Positions 1-6,332 of a DNA stretch of 6,745 nucleotides are shown here, one piece after another. The number at the start of each line of letters is the position of its first letter. Positions within the stretch are counted from its first letter, which is position 1. The notes beneath the pieces are model-generated. The model was not told where the DNA came from. It saw only the letters and a list, made by a program, of their open reading frames with translations, and ran no database searches. The DNA lies in assembly GCA_947174985.1 (NCBI GenBank), contig CAMWLB010000170.1:1-6745 (forward strand). Reading direction: 5' to 3'. The translations under genes and the position numbers were made by a program. This stretch comes from an uncultured Lachnospiraceae bacterium (lineage in GTDB: Bacteria; Bacillota; Clostridia; Lachnospirales; Lachnospiraceae).

Positions 1-743
1 AAGAGGCGTCCTGCCGTCAGTTCTTCCAGTGTGTCAGCCTGATTGCGAAAGGTGATAGAGCCGCTTGAGGTAAGTGTAATGGACAAGCTGTCGCTGCTGT
101 ATTTTATGGCGTTGTCCATCAGGTTAGCAAGGATACGCATAAGAGCCTGCCGGTTTAAGACGCGGCAGACTTCGGATTCGGGCATGTATATCTGCGGATC
201 GATACCGGCATTTTTCAACGCACCGTAATAGGCGGCGGCAGTTTCTTCCAAAGCGGCATTCAGGGACAGGCTTTCTTTCTCTGTATCAAAATCGGCAGAC
301 AGAATGACGGAGTAGCGGAAAAGCTCCTCCGTCAGATTTTTCAATGCCTGCACGCGGTTCTCGATAATGCACAGATAGTCTCTTGCTTTGTCAGACAGCG
401 GTTCCTGCTTTATCAGTTCCATGTAGCCGCATATTGCCGTCAGCGGCGTGCGCAAATCGTGGGACATATTGGTGACGGCGGCTTTCAGTTCGCGGTCGCC
501 CTGCATATAATTAAGCTGCGCCTTTCTGAGAAGTTTTAGCTGCCGATCCATGTCGGCAGCCAGACTTCTCATTTTTTTGTCGGATGTTGAGATTGCAATA
601 CCGACATTTGTGTCGCTTTTTAACCGTTCTGCAAATGTTTCACGAAGTTCGTCGGCGGCACGGCGTATGGAAACCAGCCTTAGGATAAGAATGATAATGA
701 TAAAAATGAGTATTAGTGTTAATAGGCAGAGCAGGCTTGTCAT
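1..743 (-). CDS. Sensor histidine kinase HK1, 3' end beyond window (partial)
   Basis: Membrane histidine kinase, probably the sensor partner of RR1 (2619-3287) in a peptide-antibiotic response. Reading from ATG at 743 gives 247 residues before the left edge. Residues 2-22 are one very hydrophobic membrane segment, followed by a basic charged linker with no room for an extracytoplasmic sensor domain. The HisKA motif MSHDLRTPLTAI places the phospho-accepting His at residue 95. The N-box ILANLMDNAIKY lies at about 204-215 (N207, N211). The stretch after it reads ITFRNQAD, where the usual DxGxG of the G1 box would be. The G2 region lies outside the window. AAAGGAG at 749-755 is spaced 5 nt from ATG and overlaps the permease stop codon, which supports this start and co-translation. 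It is last in the operon and 10 nt after the permease. The family resembles single-TM kinases next to clostridial Cpr/Bcr-type transporters. Kinase identity is certain; the signal is inferred. Confidence 0.92.
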   Translation of the reverse strand, partial: MTSLLCLLTLILIFIIIILILRLVSIRRAADELRETFAERLKSDTNVGIAISTSDKKMRSLAADMDRQLKLLRKAQLNYMQGDRELKAAVTNMSHDLRTPLTAICGYMELIKQEPLSDKARDYLCIIENRVQALKNLTEELFRYSVILSADFDTEKESLSLNAALEETAAAYYGALKNAGIDPQIYMPESEVCRVLNRQALMRILANLMDNAIKYSSDSLSITLTSSGSITFRNQADTLEELTAGRL

Positions 744-753
744 AGCGTCTCCT

Positions 754-1581
754 TTACTTGAGTTCTTTCCGGCTGAAAAAGAAACATCCGGCGGCGCTCG
801 ATAAAGCGGTAATGGACAGAGAAAGCGCAGCAATCCGGAAAGGATGCAGAATGTCGAGGTTTGCAAGCTGAATCACCTGCCCACCGGGAAGCAAATCAAA
901 GAAAAACTGATAAATTTCCCGTTTCATACCCGTCAGATACTGCGGATTTGCAATCTCCTCCACGGAAATTTCACCGTTTATGGAAAGCTCAGCCACCGGA
1001 ATTGTTTCGGGAGCATTAAGCTTCTGATACAGAACTATGCCGACTATCAACAGAAAGAAGGCTGCCAGAATACAAATAATGTTGGCATACGACTTTGAGG
1101 AGCAGAGCATGGAAATCATATTGTAAAGCGCCGCATATGCAACACACAGCAAAAGACCATCCACAAAGAGTATAAGGAAAAAAGAAAGCTTTATTGTGGG
1201 AAGTCCGAAGAGGGGAATCCCCAAAACAAATGCTGCGGCAAGTGTCACCAGATACATCAGTGCTGCGGCGAAAACGCACAGGATAAAATTGGAAAAATAG
1301 ATGCCAGTTCGGGTGTGTCCGACAATCAGCTTATTGTGGATAGTGCCGTCGCTGTATTCCGTTCCCACAAACAGACTGCACAGGACGGAAAGAATAATAC
1401 AAACGGCAATGGGGCCGCCAAAAAGGAAGTTATCCAGTATTGGGGAATGGCCATATTGTATGGATTCGATTTTCTGATTTATCAGGGTGCCGGCGATAAA
1501 TAAAAAGGACAAAATCAGTCCGCCGATAAAAATGTGATTTTTTCGAATACGCATAAAACCGGCCTGTAAAAGCTTACTCAT
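754..1581 (-). CDS. ABC-2 type permease of a peptide (lantibiotic/bacteriocin) immunity transporter
   Basis: A 275-residue integral membrane protein, the usual size for an ABC-2 permease of the BcrB/LanE-G type. About six hydrophobic segments are visible near residues 17-34, 53-72, 97-120, 130-152, 166-185 and 248-269. The cytoplasmic motif FVGTEYSDGTIHNKLIVG (71-88) after the second segment is characteristic of this permease family. A hydrophilic loop at about 188-246 lies before the last segment. The ATG at 1579-1581 overlaps the end of the ATPase frame in ATGAGTAA, and AGGAGGT at 1589-1595 sits 7 nt upstream, so it has its own ribosome site as well as coupling. Only one permease is visible, while LanEG and CprBC systems have two; a homodimer is possible. 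Expected role: with the ATPase, removing antimicrobial peptides from the membrane. Upstream truncation of the ATPase (stop at 1967-1969) may lower its translation and leave it without a partner. Confidence 0.88.
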   Translation of the reverse strand: MSKLLQAGFMRIRKNHIFIGGLILSFLFIAGTLINQKIESIQYGHSPILDNFLFGGPIAVCIILSVLCSLFVGTEYSDGTIHNKLIVGHTRTGIYFSNFILCVFAAALMYLVTLAAAFVLGIPLFGLPTIKLSFFLILFVDGLLLCVAYAALYNMISMLCSSKSYANIICILAAFFLLIVGIVLYQKLNAPETIPVAELSINGEISVEEIANPQYLTGMKREIYQFFFDLLPGGQVIQLANLDILHPFRIAALSLSITALSSAAGCFFFSRKELK

Positions 1582-2488
1582 GGTTGATACCTCCTGTCAA
1601 ACGAATATAGTAGCTCTCCAAAGTTTCATTTTTTTCCTGCATGGTACAAATGTCACAATTTTGTTCTGCAAGCTTTTTTGACAACTCTGTTACGTTGACA
1701 GTGCTGAAGATATCCGCTTCCGTATCTGATAAAATGTCATATTCCAGATTTTTGTCATCTAAAACGCGGGCGAGCGCTTTTGTGTCAGTGACGATGATGT
1801 GCGTGCACTTGCGGCAGGCAGCTTCCAGTTCTTTGGCACTGATTTCTTTCAGCATATGTCCGCCGTCTATAAAGCCGTAGTGGGTTGCAAGCCTTGCGAG
1901 TTCATCTAGGATATGGCTGGAAATCAGGCAGGTGACCTGTCTGTCCCTGTTGAGTTTTAAAATCAGTTAACGGATTTCCACGATGCCCTGTGGGTCAAGT
2001 CCATTCATCGGTTCGTCGAGCACCAGAAAATCAGGGTCTCCGGCGAGTGCCACCGCGATGCCAAGGCGCTGCCGCATACCGAGGGAAAAGTCGGCGGCCT
2101 TCTTTTTGCCGGTGTCAGCAAGTCCCACAAGGGCGAGAAGCTCATGAAGTCCGTCGTAGGAGGGCTTTCCGAGAATCCGGTATTGTTGTTTTAGATTATC
2201 CTCCGCAGTCATATTCATGTAGATGGAAGGCGTCTCCACTACAGCGCCCATCCGCCGGCGGGATTTTGTGATGTCTTTTTCCGTGTCTGCACAGCCGTAC
2301 AGGGTGTATTCCCCGCTTGTCGGTCGTGCCAGCCCGCATATCAGCCGTATTAGCGTGGTTTTGCCTGCGCCGTTCTTTCCCACAAAGCCATAGATGGCGC
2401 CCTTTGGGATATGCATGGAAAGAGCGTCCAGCGCTTTCAGATGCCCGTACTGTTTGGTGAGGGCATTGGTTGATAAAATATATTCCAT
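1574..2488 (-). pseudogene. ABC transporter ATP-binding protein, LanF/BcrA type, broken by an in-frame stop at codon 174
   Basis: ATPase of a bacteriocin/lantibiotic immunity transporter. The frame spans 304 codons plus stop, the normal family length, but has a TAA at 1967-1969. The open N-terminal part (173 residues) has Walker A GKNGAGKTT (37-45), a Glu (E85, in VVETPSIY) where most ABC ATPases have the Q-loop Gln, signature SLGMRQ (135-140), Walker B FLVLDEP (154-160) and D-loop NGLD. After the stop the same frame continues with LILKLNRDR, the H-loop region LISSHILDEL (His at codon 192) and the C-terminal domain ending INHE, overlapping the permease start. No shift of frame is needed: EIR-stop-LILKL would be restored by GAA or another one-base sense codon. 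Start: ATG 2488 with AGGAGGT at 2495-2501, 6 nt away. The truncated product lacks the switch His and is expected to be inactive. An internal ATG at 1855 would give only the C-terminal tail. A base-call error is the main alternative. Confidence 0.87.
1967..1969 (-). other. Premature TAA stop codon in the ABC ATPase frame
   Basis: The codon series reads GAA ATC CGT TAA CTG ATT TTA on the minus strand. The frame on either side is the same and both sides encode conserved ABC ATPase sequence, so this is a substitution and not an indel. It removes the H-loop and everything after it. Confidence 0.9.
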
Positions 2489-2509
2489 TATGATACCTCC
2501 TGCATTTCT

Positions 2510-2564
2510 TACCGGAAATTCTGCCGGTACCGGTATACTGACATATAAATCCGGCTGTCAGTAT
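2510..2564 (-). repeat. Two adjacent inverted repeats in the ATPase leader
   Basis: ATACTGACA at 2535-2543 and TGTCAGTAT at 2556-2564 are a perfect 9-bp inverted repeat with a 12-nt loop. Next to it TACCGG at 2510-2515 and CCGGTA at 2524-2529 form a 6-bp stem. Both lie upstream of the ATPase ribosome site (2495-2501). Neither is followed by a T-run, so a terminator is unlikely. They may be mRNA leader structures or an operator. Confidence 0.5.
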
Positions 2565-2582
2565 TTAGGATAACCGAAAAAA

Positions 2583-2623
2583 GTTAAGCAGGCGGTAAAG
2601 AAAACAGTAAAGAAAAGGTTAAG
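2583..2623 (-). promoter_or_regulatory. Four direct GTWAAG boxes, probable RR1 binding site
   Basis: GTTAAG (2583-2588), GTAAAG (2595-2600), GTAAAG (2607-2612) and GTTAAG (2618-2623) repeat at steps of 12, 12 and 11 bp, about one helical turn. The inner two sit in a longer exact repeat, GTAAAGAAAA. Read on the minus strand they are CTTWAC boxes just upstream of AT-rich candidates for a -10 (TATCCT at 2567-2572 or TAAATA at 2562-2567). Direct repeats on one DNA face upstream of a transporter gene are typical of OmpR/PhoB-family activator sites. The right-most box overlaps the RR1 stop codon. RR1 as the binder is inferred from position only. Confidence 0.45.
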
Positions 2624-3287
2624 ATTTCTCGGTTTTCAAGCGGAACCCGATGCCCCATACCGCCTCAATATAATCCCTACCGCCAAGCTCCGACAACTTT
2701 TTCCGCAGATTGCTGATGTGTACCTTTAAGGAGCTTTCCGTGCAGTCCGGCGTATCCTCACAGATTCTGTCGAGAATGGTGGATTTCGGAATAACCTGTC
2801 CGGGATTTTTAAGAAGAAGCTTGAAAATGGCATATTCGGTTCTTGTCAGTCTTATCGTTTTTCCATCAGCCGACACTTCATGCAGATCGTGATTTAATGT
2901 TAAATTTTCAAAAATGACGGGAGTGTCGTTTGTGTGCGTCGCATTTCTAAATTGTACCGCAATCCGCGCAAGCAACTCTCTGGGGTCAAAAGGCTTTGTC
3001 AGATAGTCGGCGGCGCCTCCAAGCAGCACATTCACCTTGTCTTCCGTGTTTATCTTTGCGCTGATAACAATAACGGGAATCCCCTGCAGCGCAGGCAGAA
3101 TCTCTTCCCCCGACAGCCCCGGCAGCATCAAATCCAGCAGAACGAGGTCAGCCCTTTCCCGCTCCAGCAAAAGCAGCGCCTCCGTCCCCGAATAAGCCCT
3201 GATAACCCGATACCCCTCTCTTACCAAAACCTCTTCCACCATATCCCCAATATATCCATCATCCTCAACCACCAAAATAGTCCTCAT
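2619..3287 (-). CDS. OmpR/PhoB-family response regulator RR1
   Basis: DNA-binding response regulator, first gene of the transporter cluster and presumed partner of HK1. From the first ATG it has 223 residues, the standard OmpR-family length. The receiver domain (about 1-115) shows the acidic pocket VVEDD (E9-D11), phospho-acceptor D53 in LLDLMLPG, the switch Ser in VISA (S78) and K99 in TKPF. The C-terminal winged helix (about 125-220) includes RLTRTEYAIFKLL, the recognition-helix region SSLKVHISNLRKKL and the final wing VWGIGFRL. Two tandem ATGs start the frame at 3290 and 3287. AAGGG at 3294-3298 is 3 nt from the first and 6 nt from the second, so I chose the second (numbering above counts from the first). 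A promoter at 3521-3550 would give a leader of about 220 nt. The kinase is at the far end of the operon instead of next to RR1. Confidence 0.93.
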   Translation of the reverse strand: MRTILVVEDDGYIGDMVEEVLVREGYRVIRAYSGTEALLLLERERADLVLLDLMLPGLSGEEILPALQGIPVIVISAKINTEDKVNVLLGGAADYLTKPFDPRELLARIAVQFRNATHTNDTPVIFENLTLNHDLHEVSADGKTIRLTRTEYAIFKLLLKNPGQVIPKSTILDRICEDTPDCTESSLKVHISNLRKKLSELGGRDYIEAVWGIGFRLKTEKS

Positions 3288-3302
3288 CATATTCCCTTCT
3301 CT

Positions 3303-3490
3303 TTATAATGTATCCTTACCTATGTCAACATTCATTCGCCGGTCAATATCTAACAATTCCTCCATGTTCAGCCGCCAGAACCCGATATTCTTTGCCAGCT
3401 CGTAAAACCCTCACACAGAATCAAGTAAGTATAACTTTACAAGTCTTTTTTATCCGAGCGAGAGCGTGTCTGCTGAGGATATCAGGACTC
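3303..3490 (-). pseudogene. Possible decayed coding remnant (unknown protein)
   Basis: One minus-strand frame ending at TAA 3303-3305 reads protein-like over its last 35 codons, including FYELAKNIGFWRLNMEELL and then DIDRRMNV. Going upstream in the same frame it meets TGA at 3411-3413 and then another stop, with KRLVKLYLLDSV between them. I do not recognise the family. The last 20 codons could start at ATG 3363-3365, but no good ribosome site precedes it. It may be a gene fragment left by a rearrangement, or chance. It overlaps the presumed RR1 leader. Confidence 0.22.
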
Positions 3491-3556
3491 TATCGGCGTG
3501 ACATGGCACCATCTATTTTGATTATAGCGCGCCCCTCCACCCCCTGTAAACTTCAT
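3482..3556 (-). CDS. Small ORF with a ribosome site, 24 codons (speculative)
   Basis: ATG at 3554-3556 is preceded by GAAGGGAG with 5 nt spacing and opens a 24-residue frame starting MKFTGGGGARYNQNRW and ending in TGA at 3482-3484. The glycine-rich start and the RYNQNRW stretch look protein-like, but I recognise no family. The frame contains both hexamers of the predicted minus promoter (3521-3550), so that promoter could not express it. It may be the 5' fragment of the same decayed gene as the remnant at 3303-3490, which is in another frame. Confidence 0.2.
   Translation of the reverse strand: MKFTGGGGARYNQNRWCHVTPIES
3521..3550 (-). promoter_or_regulatory. Sigma-A-like promoter for the RR1 operon
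   Basis: On the minus strand TTTACA (3550-3545), an 18-nt spacer and a perfect TATAAT (3526-3521). Transcription would begin near 3514 and run into RR1 with a leader of about 220 nt. It is the only strong match facing RR1 in this gap. Confidence 0.6.
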
Positions 3557-3575
3557 TTTTTCTCCCTTCTCTATA

Positions 3576-3604
3576 TTGTATACTCGTTAAAAACAGGTTA
3601 TAAT
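3576..3604 (+). promoter_or_regulatory. Sigma-A-like promoter for the ART-like gene
   Basis: TTGTAT (3576-3581), exactly 17 nt, then a perfect TATAAT (3599-3604). Start of transcription near 3611 leaves a short leader of about 27 nt containing the ribosome site GGAGGAG (3628-3634). This position rules out the longer upstream reading of the same frame. Confidence 0.7.
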
Positions 3605-3637
3605 GGTACTAACAAATCGGGAGCTGTGGAGGAGAGT

Positions 3638-4153
3638 ATGCTGTATCACGGAACAACAATAGGTGGATTAAGTATCATCAAAGCAAATGCAAAATCTCAT
3701 ACGTCAGAAAAGACGGTTGCTTATTTTACCGAGGACAGATGTTACGCCTTAGTTTGCTGCCGAACCAGAGAGGAAAACTTTGTCACTATGGGACTCCGCG
3801 GGGACGGGAAACAGCATTATTTCGAGAGATTCCCAGACCAGCTAAAAATACTTTACGGCGGTAAACGTGGATACATTTACACTATCGCTGCAGCAGATGG
3901 ATTGGTAAATACAAAAGGGCATACTTGGGAGAGCGAGACAGACGTATTTGTTCACCAGTATGAGATTGTGGACGACGTCTATGCTGAGATATTGAAAGAA
4001 GAACAAGCTGGCAATATTGTCATTCACAGATATTTAGAAATTGACCCGATTGAGCAGCAACAGAATGCAAACTACATTAAAGAACACATTAATGACCAAG
4101 GCGAGGAAATGAGACGGTTTTACCTGACTCACTTTTCTTCATTATGGGATTGA
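3638..4153 (+). CDS. Uncharacterised 171-residue protein with ADP-ribosyltransferase-like signature
   Basis: Unknown function. ATG at 3638 follows GGAGGAG (3628-3634) and a consensus promoter, although the frame stays open upstream to 3308. The protein starts MLYHGTT (H4), and residues 27-36 read VAYFTEDRCY. An HGT turn at the first strand and a Y-F after the next helix are the first two landmarks of the PARP/DUF3990-like H-Y-(E/x) ADP-ribosyltransferase fold. A third, acidic residue could be E98/E100 (HTWESETDV) or E109 (HQYEIVDD), which I cannot decide. Other marks are a cysteine pair (C40-C41), a GLRGDGKQHYFERFP stretch (52-66) and a charged helical C-terminus. There is no signal peptide or membrane segment, so it is probably cytosolic. 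It is monocistronic, between two outward-read regulatory operons, and ends in a strong terminator. I recall similar hypothetical proteins in Clostridia but cannot search. That it is a gene is near certain; the ART fold is an inference. Confidence 0.9.
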   Translation: MLYHGTTIGGLSIIKANAKSHTSEKTVAYFTEDRCYALVCCRTREENFVTMGLRGDGKQHYFERFPDQLKILYGGKRGYIYTIAAADGLVNTKGHTWESETDVFVHQYEIVDDVYAEILKEEQAGNIVIHRYLEIDPIEQQQNANYIKEHINDQGEEMRRFYLTHFSSLWD

Positions 4154-4172
4154 GGGCTATGAAAGCAAAAAG

Positions 4173-4214
4173 AAGCCGCAGCCGGACTGAAAAATATTTG
4201 TCTGGCTGCGGCTT
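4173..4214. terminator. Bidirectional rho-independent terminator
   Basis: AAGCCGCAGCC (4173-4183) pairs perfectly with GGCTGCGGCTT (4204-4214), and GGAC/GTCT extend the stem to 15 bp with one G-U pair. The loop is 12 nt (4188-4199). TTTTGTTTG follows on the plus strand and CTTCTTTTTG on the minus strand. It lies 19 nt after the plus gene stop (4153) and 37 nt after the HK2 stop (4252), so it serves both convergent units. Confidence 0.93.
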
Positions 4215-4251
4215 TTGTTTGTGATAACAGAAGCGTGACAAACATGCGTCA

Positions 4252-5637
4252 CTATTGTATATGTATAAGGGGCAGCAGAATATGGATTGTAAAGGTGTGG
4301 TCTTTCGTCTGGGTGACAAGGCTGCCGCCGTGCTCCCGCATAATCTTTTCACAGGTCTTCAGACCGATGCCGGTGCTTTCCTGCTCGTCATCTTCCTCCA
4401 CGATACCGTTTGTAAAGCTAAGTTCAAAGAAATTCTCGTGCTCAGAGGCAGCGACCGAAATAGGAACCGTAATGTCGGCATATTTTCGGATATTGCTGAG
4501 AATATTGTTCAGCACACGCTGCATAAATTCAACATCCATGCGGCAGGAGCCTTTATACTGCTCTGCATCCAGGGGTGCTTCCACGGCAAAGCCGAGATTC
4601 TCCAAATCAAATACCATATTGTCCAGTAGACCGGTAATTAAATCAGAAACCGGAATCTTTTCCATGTGGTATTCCTCGTATATGCGCTGAGAAACAAGGA
4701 AATACTCAAAAATTTTATCTGACAAATCTTTCATCAGAAATGCCTTCTCAGAGGATTTTTCCAAAAACTCCTGCAGCTGTGCTTCGTCACGATATTTATG
4801 CTGTTTCATAATTTCCAGATAACCGATGATGGAGGTCAGAGGCGTTCTCAAGTCATGGGACAGGGAGGTTATCAGCTTTTGATTGGCATTCTGATTGGCA
4901 TCCGCCTGTTGCTGCTTTTCCAGAATGGAGAGCCGCATTTGATTGATGCCATATGCAAGCTGATACAGCTCGTCACTGCTTTTTTCGGTTACATGGTAGG
5001 TAAGGTCTCCGCTCTTCAAAATCCGCAGCTCGTGGGCAAGCCGCTTGATATAATTGATTTTGCTTCGTACAATAAGAAGGAGCGGAACCAGAAACAGCAA
5101 AAACAAAATAAGCAGGTAAATGTAATAGGCAAACAGGTAAGCTTTGGTGTAACTGTAGGATTCGACCGAGGCAAACAAGGTAATGCCGTCTGCAAAGGTG
5201 ATGCCGTAAAAAGTCATATAATACAGCTCGGTGTGGCTGCTGATAAGCTCCTGCGTGGTTCGATAATTGTAGTAATCCGCAAGCCGGTCAAAAGATTGGT
5301 TGTAGTTGGCGGATGTGCTGTAACGGACATAGGTATCATCGGTCAAAATAAGCGATACATCGGGATGTTCATAGTTCCACTCACAGATGGCTTCGATGTC
5401 TTCGCTGGTAATCTGGTTTTCCATTACGTATTCCTGAAAATTTTCCCGGCAGGCTTCACTCTCTTTTGCTATATTGCCAAGAGTTATATAGTAATAATCG
5501 AGCAATGCGTATATACCGGTCTGCAAAGGACCGGCAATGCAGTATACAATGGATAAAAGCAGGGTGACGGCCAGCGCCAGCTTTACAATCAGCCTGTCCT
5601 TGATAAAATGTGTCAGCTTATACCACACGATAGCCAC
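4252..5637 (-). CDS. HAMP-containing sensor histidine kinase HK2
   Basis: Membrane sensor kinase of the RR2/HK2 pair, 461 residues. Segment order: TM1 about 17-38; extracytoplasmic domain about 40-164 rich in Tyr; TM2 about 165-190; HAMP about 191-240; a short Gln/Asn coiled region; HisKA with SLSHDLRTPLTSIIGYLE (phospho-His 261); N-box VLNNILSNIRKYA (N378, N382); and G2 box STGIGLKTCEKI (422-432). No DxGxG G1 motif is visible: FTNGIVEEDDEQE leads straight into TGIGL, so the ATP lid is unusually short. This seems a feature of a kinase subfamily and the frame is intact. The start is GTG at 5635-5637, inside the RR2 end (20-bp overlap). GTG at 5626-5628 is an alternative; the G-rich stretch GGGGGC upstream is about 10 nt from it and too close to the first. 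Translation is probably coupled to RR2. The signal is unknown. Confidence 0.93.
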   Translation of the reverse strand: MAIVWYKLTHFIKDRLIVKLALAVTLLLSIVYCIAGPLQTGIYALLDYYYITLGNIAKESEACRENFQEYVMENQITSEDIEAICEWNYEHPDVSLILTDDTYVRYSTSANYNQSFDRLADYYNYRTTQELISSHTELYYMTFYGITFADGITLFASVESYSYTKAYLFAYYIYLLILFLLFLVPLLLIVRSKINYIKRLAHELRILKSGDLTYHVTEKSSDELYQLAYGINQMRLSILEKQQQADANQNANQKLITSLSHDLRTPLTSIIGYLEIMKQHKYRDEAQLQEFLEKSSEKAFLMKDLSDKIFEYFLVSQRIYEEYHMEKIPVSDLITGLLDNMVFDLENLGFAVEAPLDAEQYKGSCRMDVEFMQRVLNNILSNIRKYADITVPISVAASEHENFFELSFTNGIVEEDDEQESTGIGLKTCEKIMREHGGSLVTQTKDHTFTIHILLPLIHIQ

Positions 5638-6313
5638 GCCCCCATACGTTTTGTATATATTTGGATTCTTTTAAATCCGGCTCCAGTTTACGCCGCAGAT
5701 TCCGGATATGAACGGTTACAGTGTTGTTGGAGGAGGAAAAATAGGGTTCGTTCCAGACGCTCTCATAGATATTTTGTACGGAAAAAACCTTTTGTCTGTT
5801 GGATGCCAGAAGAACCAGGATTTGGTATTCAATTTCAGTCAGTTCAATTTCCGTTTCGTCCTTTAATACGCGCTGCTTATCCAAATCAATCTGCAAATCA
5901 TGGACATAAAGCACCTTGGCGGCAGGTTTTGCCGTGCCGGTGTATTGGTAACAGCGGCGAAGGAGCGCTTTTACGCGGGAGAGAAGCTCTGTGTAAGAAA
6001 ACGGTTTTACCAGATAGTCATCCCCGCCTGCGGAGAAACCGATAACCTTGTCTGTATCGGTGGATTTTGCCGTCAGGAATAAAACAGGGGTCAGATAGTC
6101 CTGCCGTATGGCTTCACAGGCGTGTATGCCGGACAGTCCCGGCATCATGACATCCATAATAATCAAATCAATGGAATCATTCATGAGTTCTACTGCCCTT
6201 GTGCCGTTTTCTGCTTCTACGATTTCACAGCCTTCGCTTTCCAGTAAAATGCGAATGACCTCACGAATTTCCGCATCGTCGTCCACAACCATAATTTTTG
6301 CGCTTTGTTCCAT
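5618..6313 (-). CDS. OmpR/PhoB-family response regulator RR2
   Basis: DNA-binding response regulator paired with HK2, 231 residues, normal for the family. The receiver domain (about 6-120) shows acidic pocket D11-D12 (VVDDD), phospho-acceptor D54 in IIMDVMMPG, T81 in FLTAK and K103 in LVKPFSYTELL. The winged-helix domain (about 135-231) has ELTEIEYQILVLL, VTVHIRNLRRKL and the terminal wing VWGRGYRVV. The frame is open upstream to 6475, but I chose ATG 6311-6313. It has AGGAGGG at 6318-6324, starts MEQSAKIMVVDDD directly at the receiver fold, and lies downstream of a promoter at 6366-6394 that the longer reading would swallow. The stop overlaps HK2. Direct repeats at its own promoter suggest autoregulation. 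Targets are unknown. Confidence 0.95.
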   Translation of the reverse strand: MEQSAKIMVVDDDAEIREVIRILLESEGCEIVEAENGTRAVELMNDSIDLIIMDVMMPGLSGIHACEAIRQDYLTPVLFLTAKSTDTDKVIGFSAGGDDYLVKPFSYTELLSRVKALLRRCYQYTGTAKPAAKVLYVHDLQIDLDKQRVLKDETEIELTEIEYQILVLLASNRQKVFSVQNIYESVWNEPYFSSSNNTVTVHIRNLRRKLEPDLKESKYIQNVWGRGYRVV

Positions 6314-6332
6314 GTAACCCTCCTGTGTGATA

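Noticed and set aside
550..804. 84-codon plus-strand frame
   Set aside because: Antisense to the start of HK1 and the end of the permease; no ribosome site or domain.
1574..1855. Separate 93-codon gene after the ATPase
   Set aside because: It is the in-frame tail of the ATPase beyond the nonsense codon, with conserved H-loop sequence also lying between the stop and this ATG.
2535..2564. Terminator between RR1 and the ATPase
   Set aside because: A good 9-bp stem, but no T-run on either side.
3308..3637. Long N-terminal extension of the ART-like gene
   Set aside because: The upstream part is low-complexity in character, precedes and spans the promoter at 3576-3604, and the strong ribosome site is at 3628-3634 before MLYHGTT.
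4798..5556. 252-codon plus-strand open frame
   Set aside because: It lies wholly antisense to HK2, whose TM, HAMP, HisKA and HATPase domains explain the region. Its product has no recognisable domain and no ribosome site decides its start.
5608..6045. 145-codon plus-strand frame
   Set aside because: Antisense shadow of RR2, which is fully explained as a response regulator.
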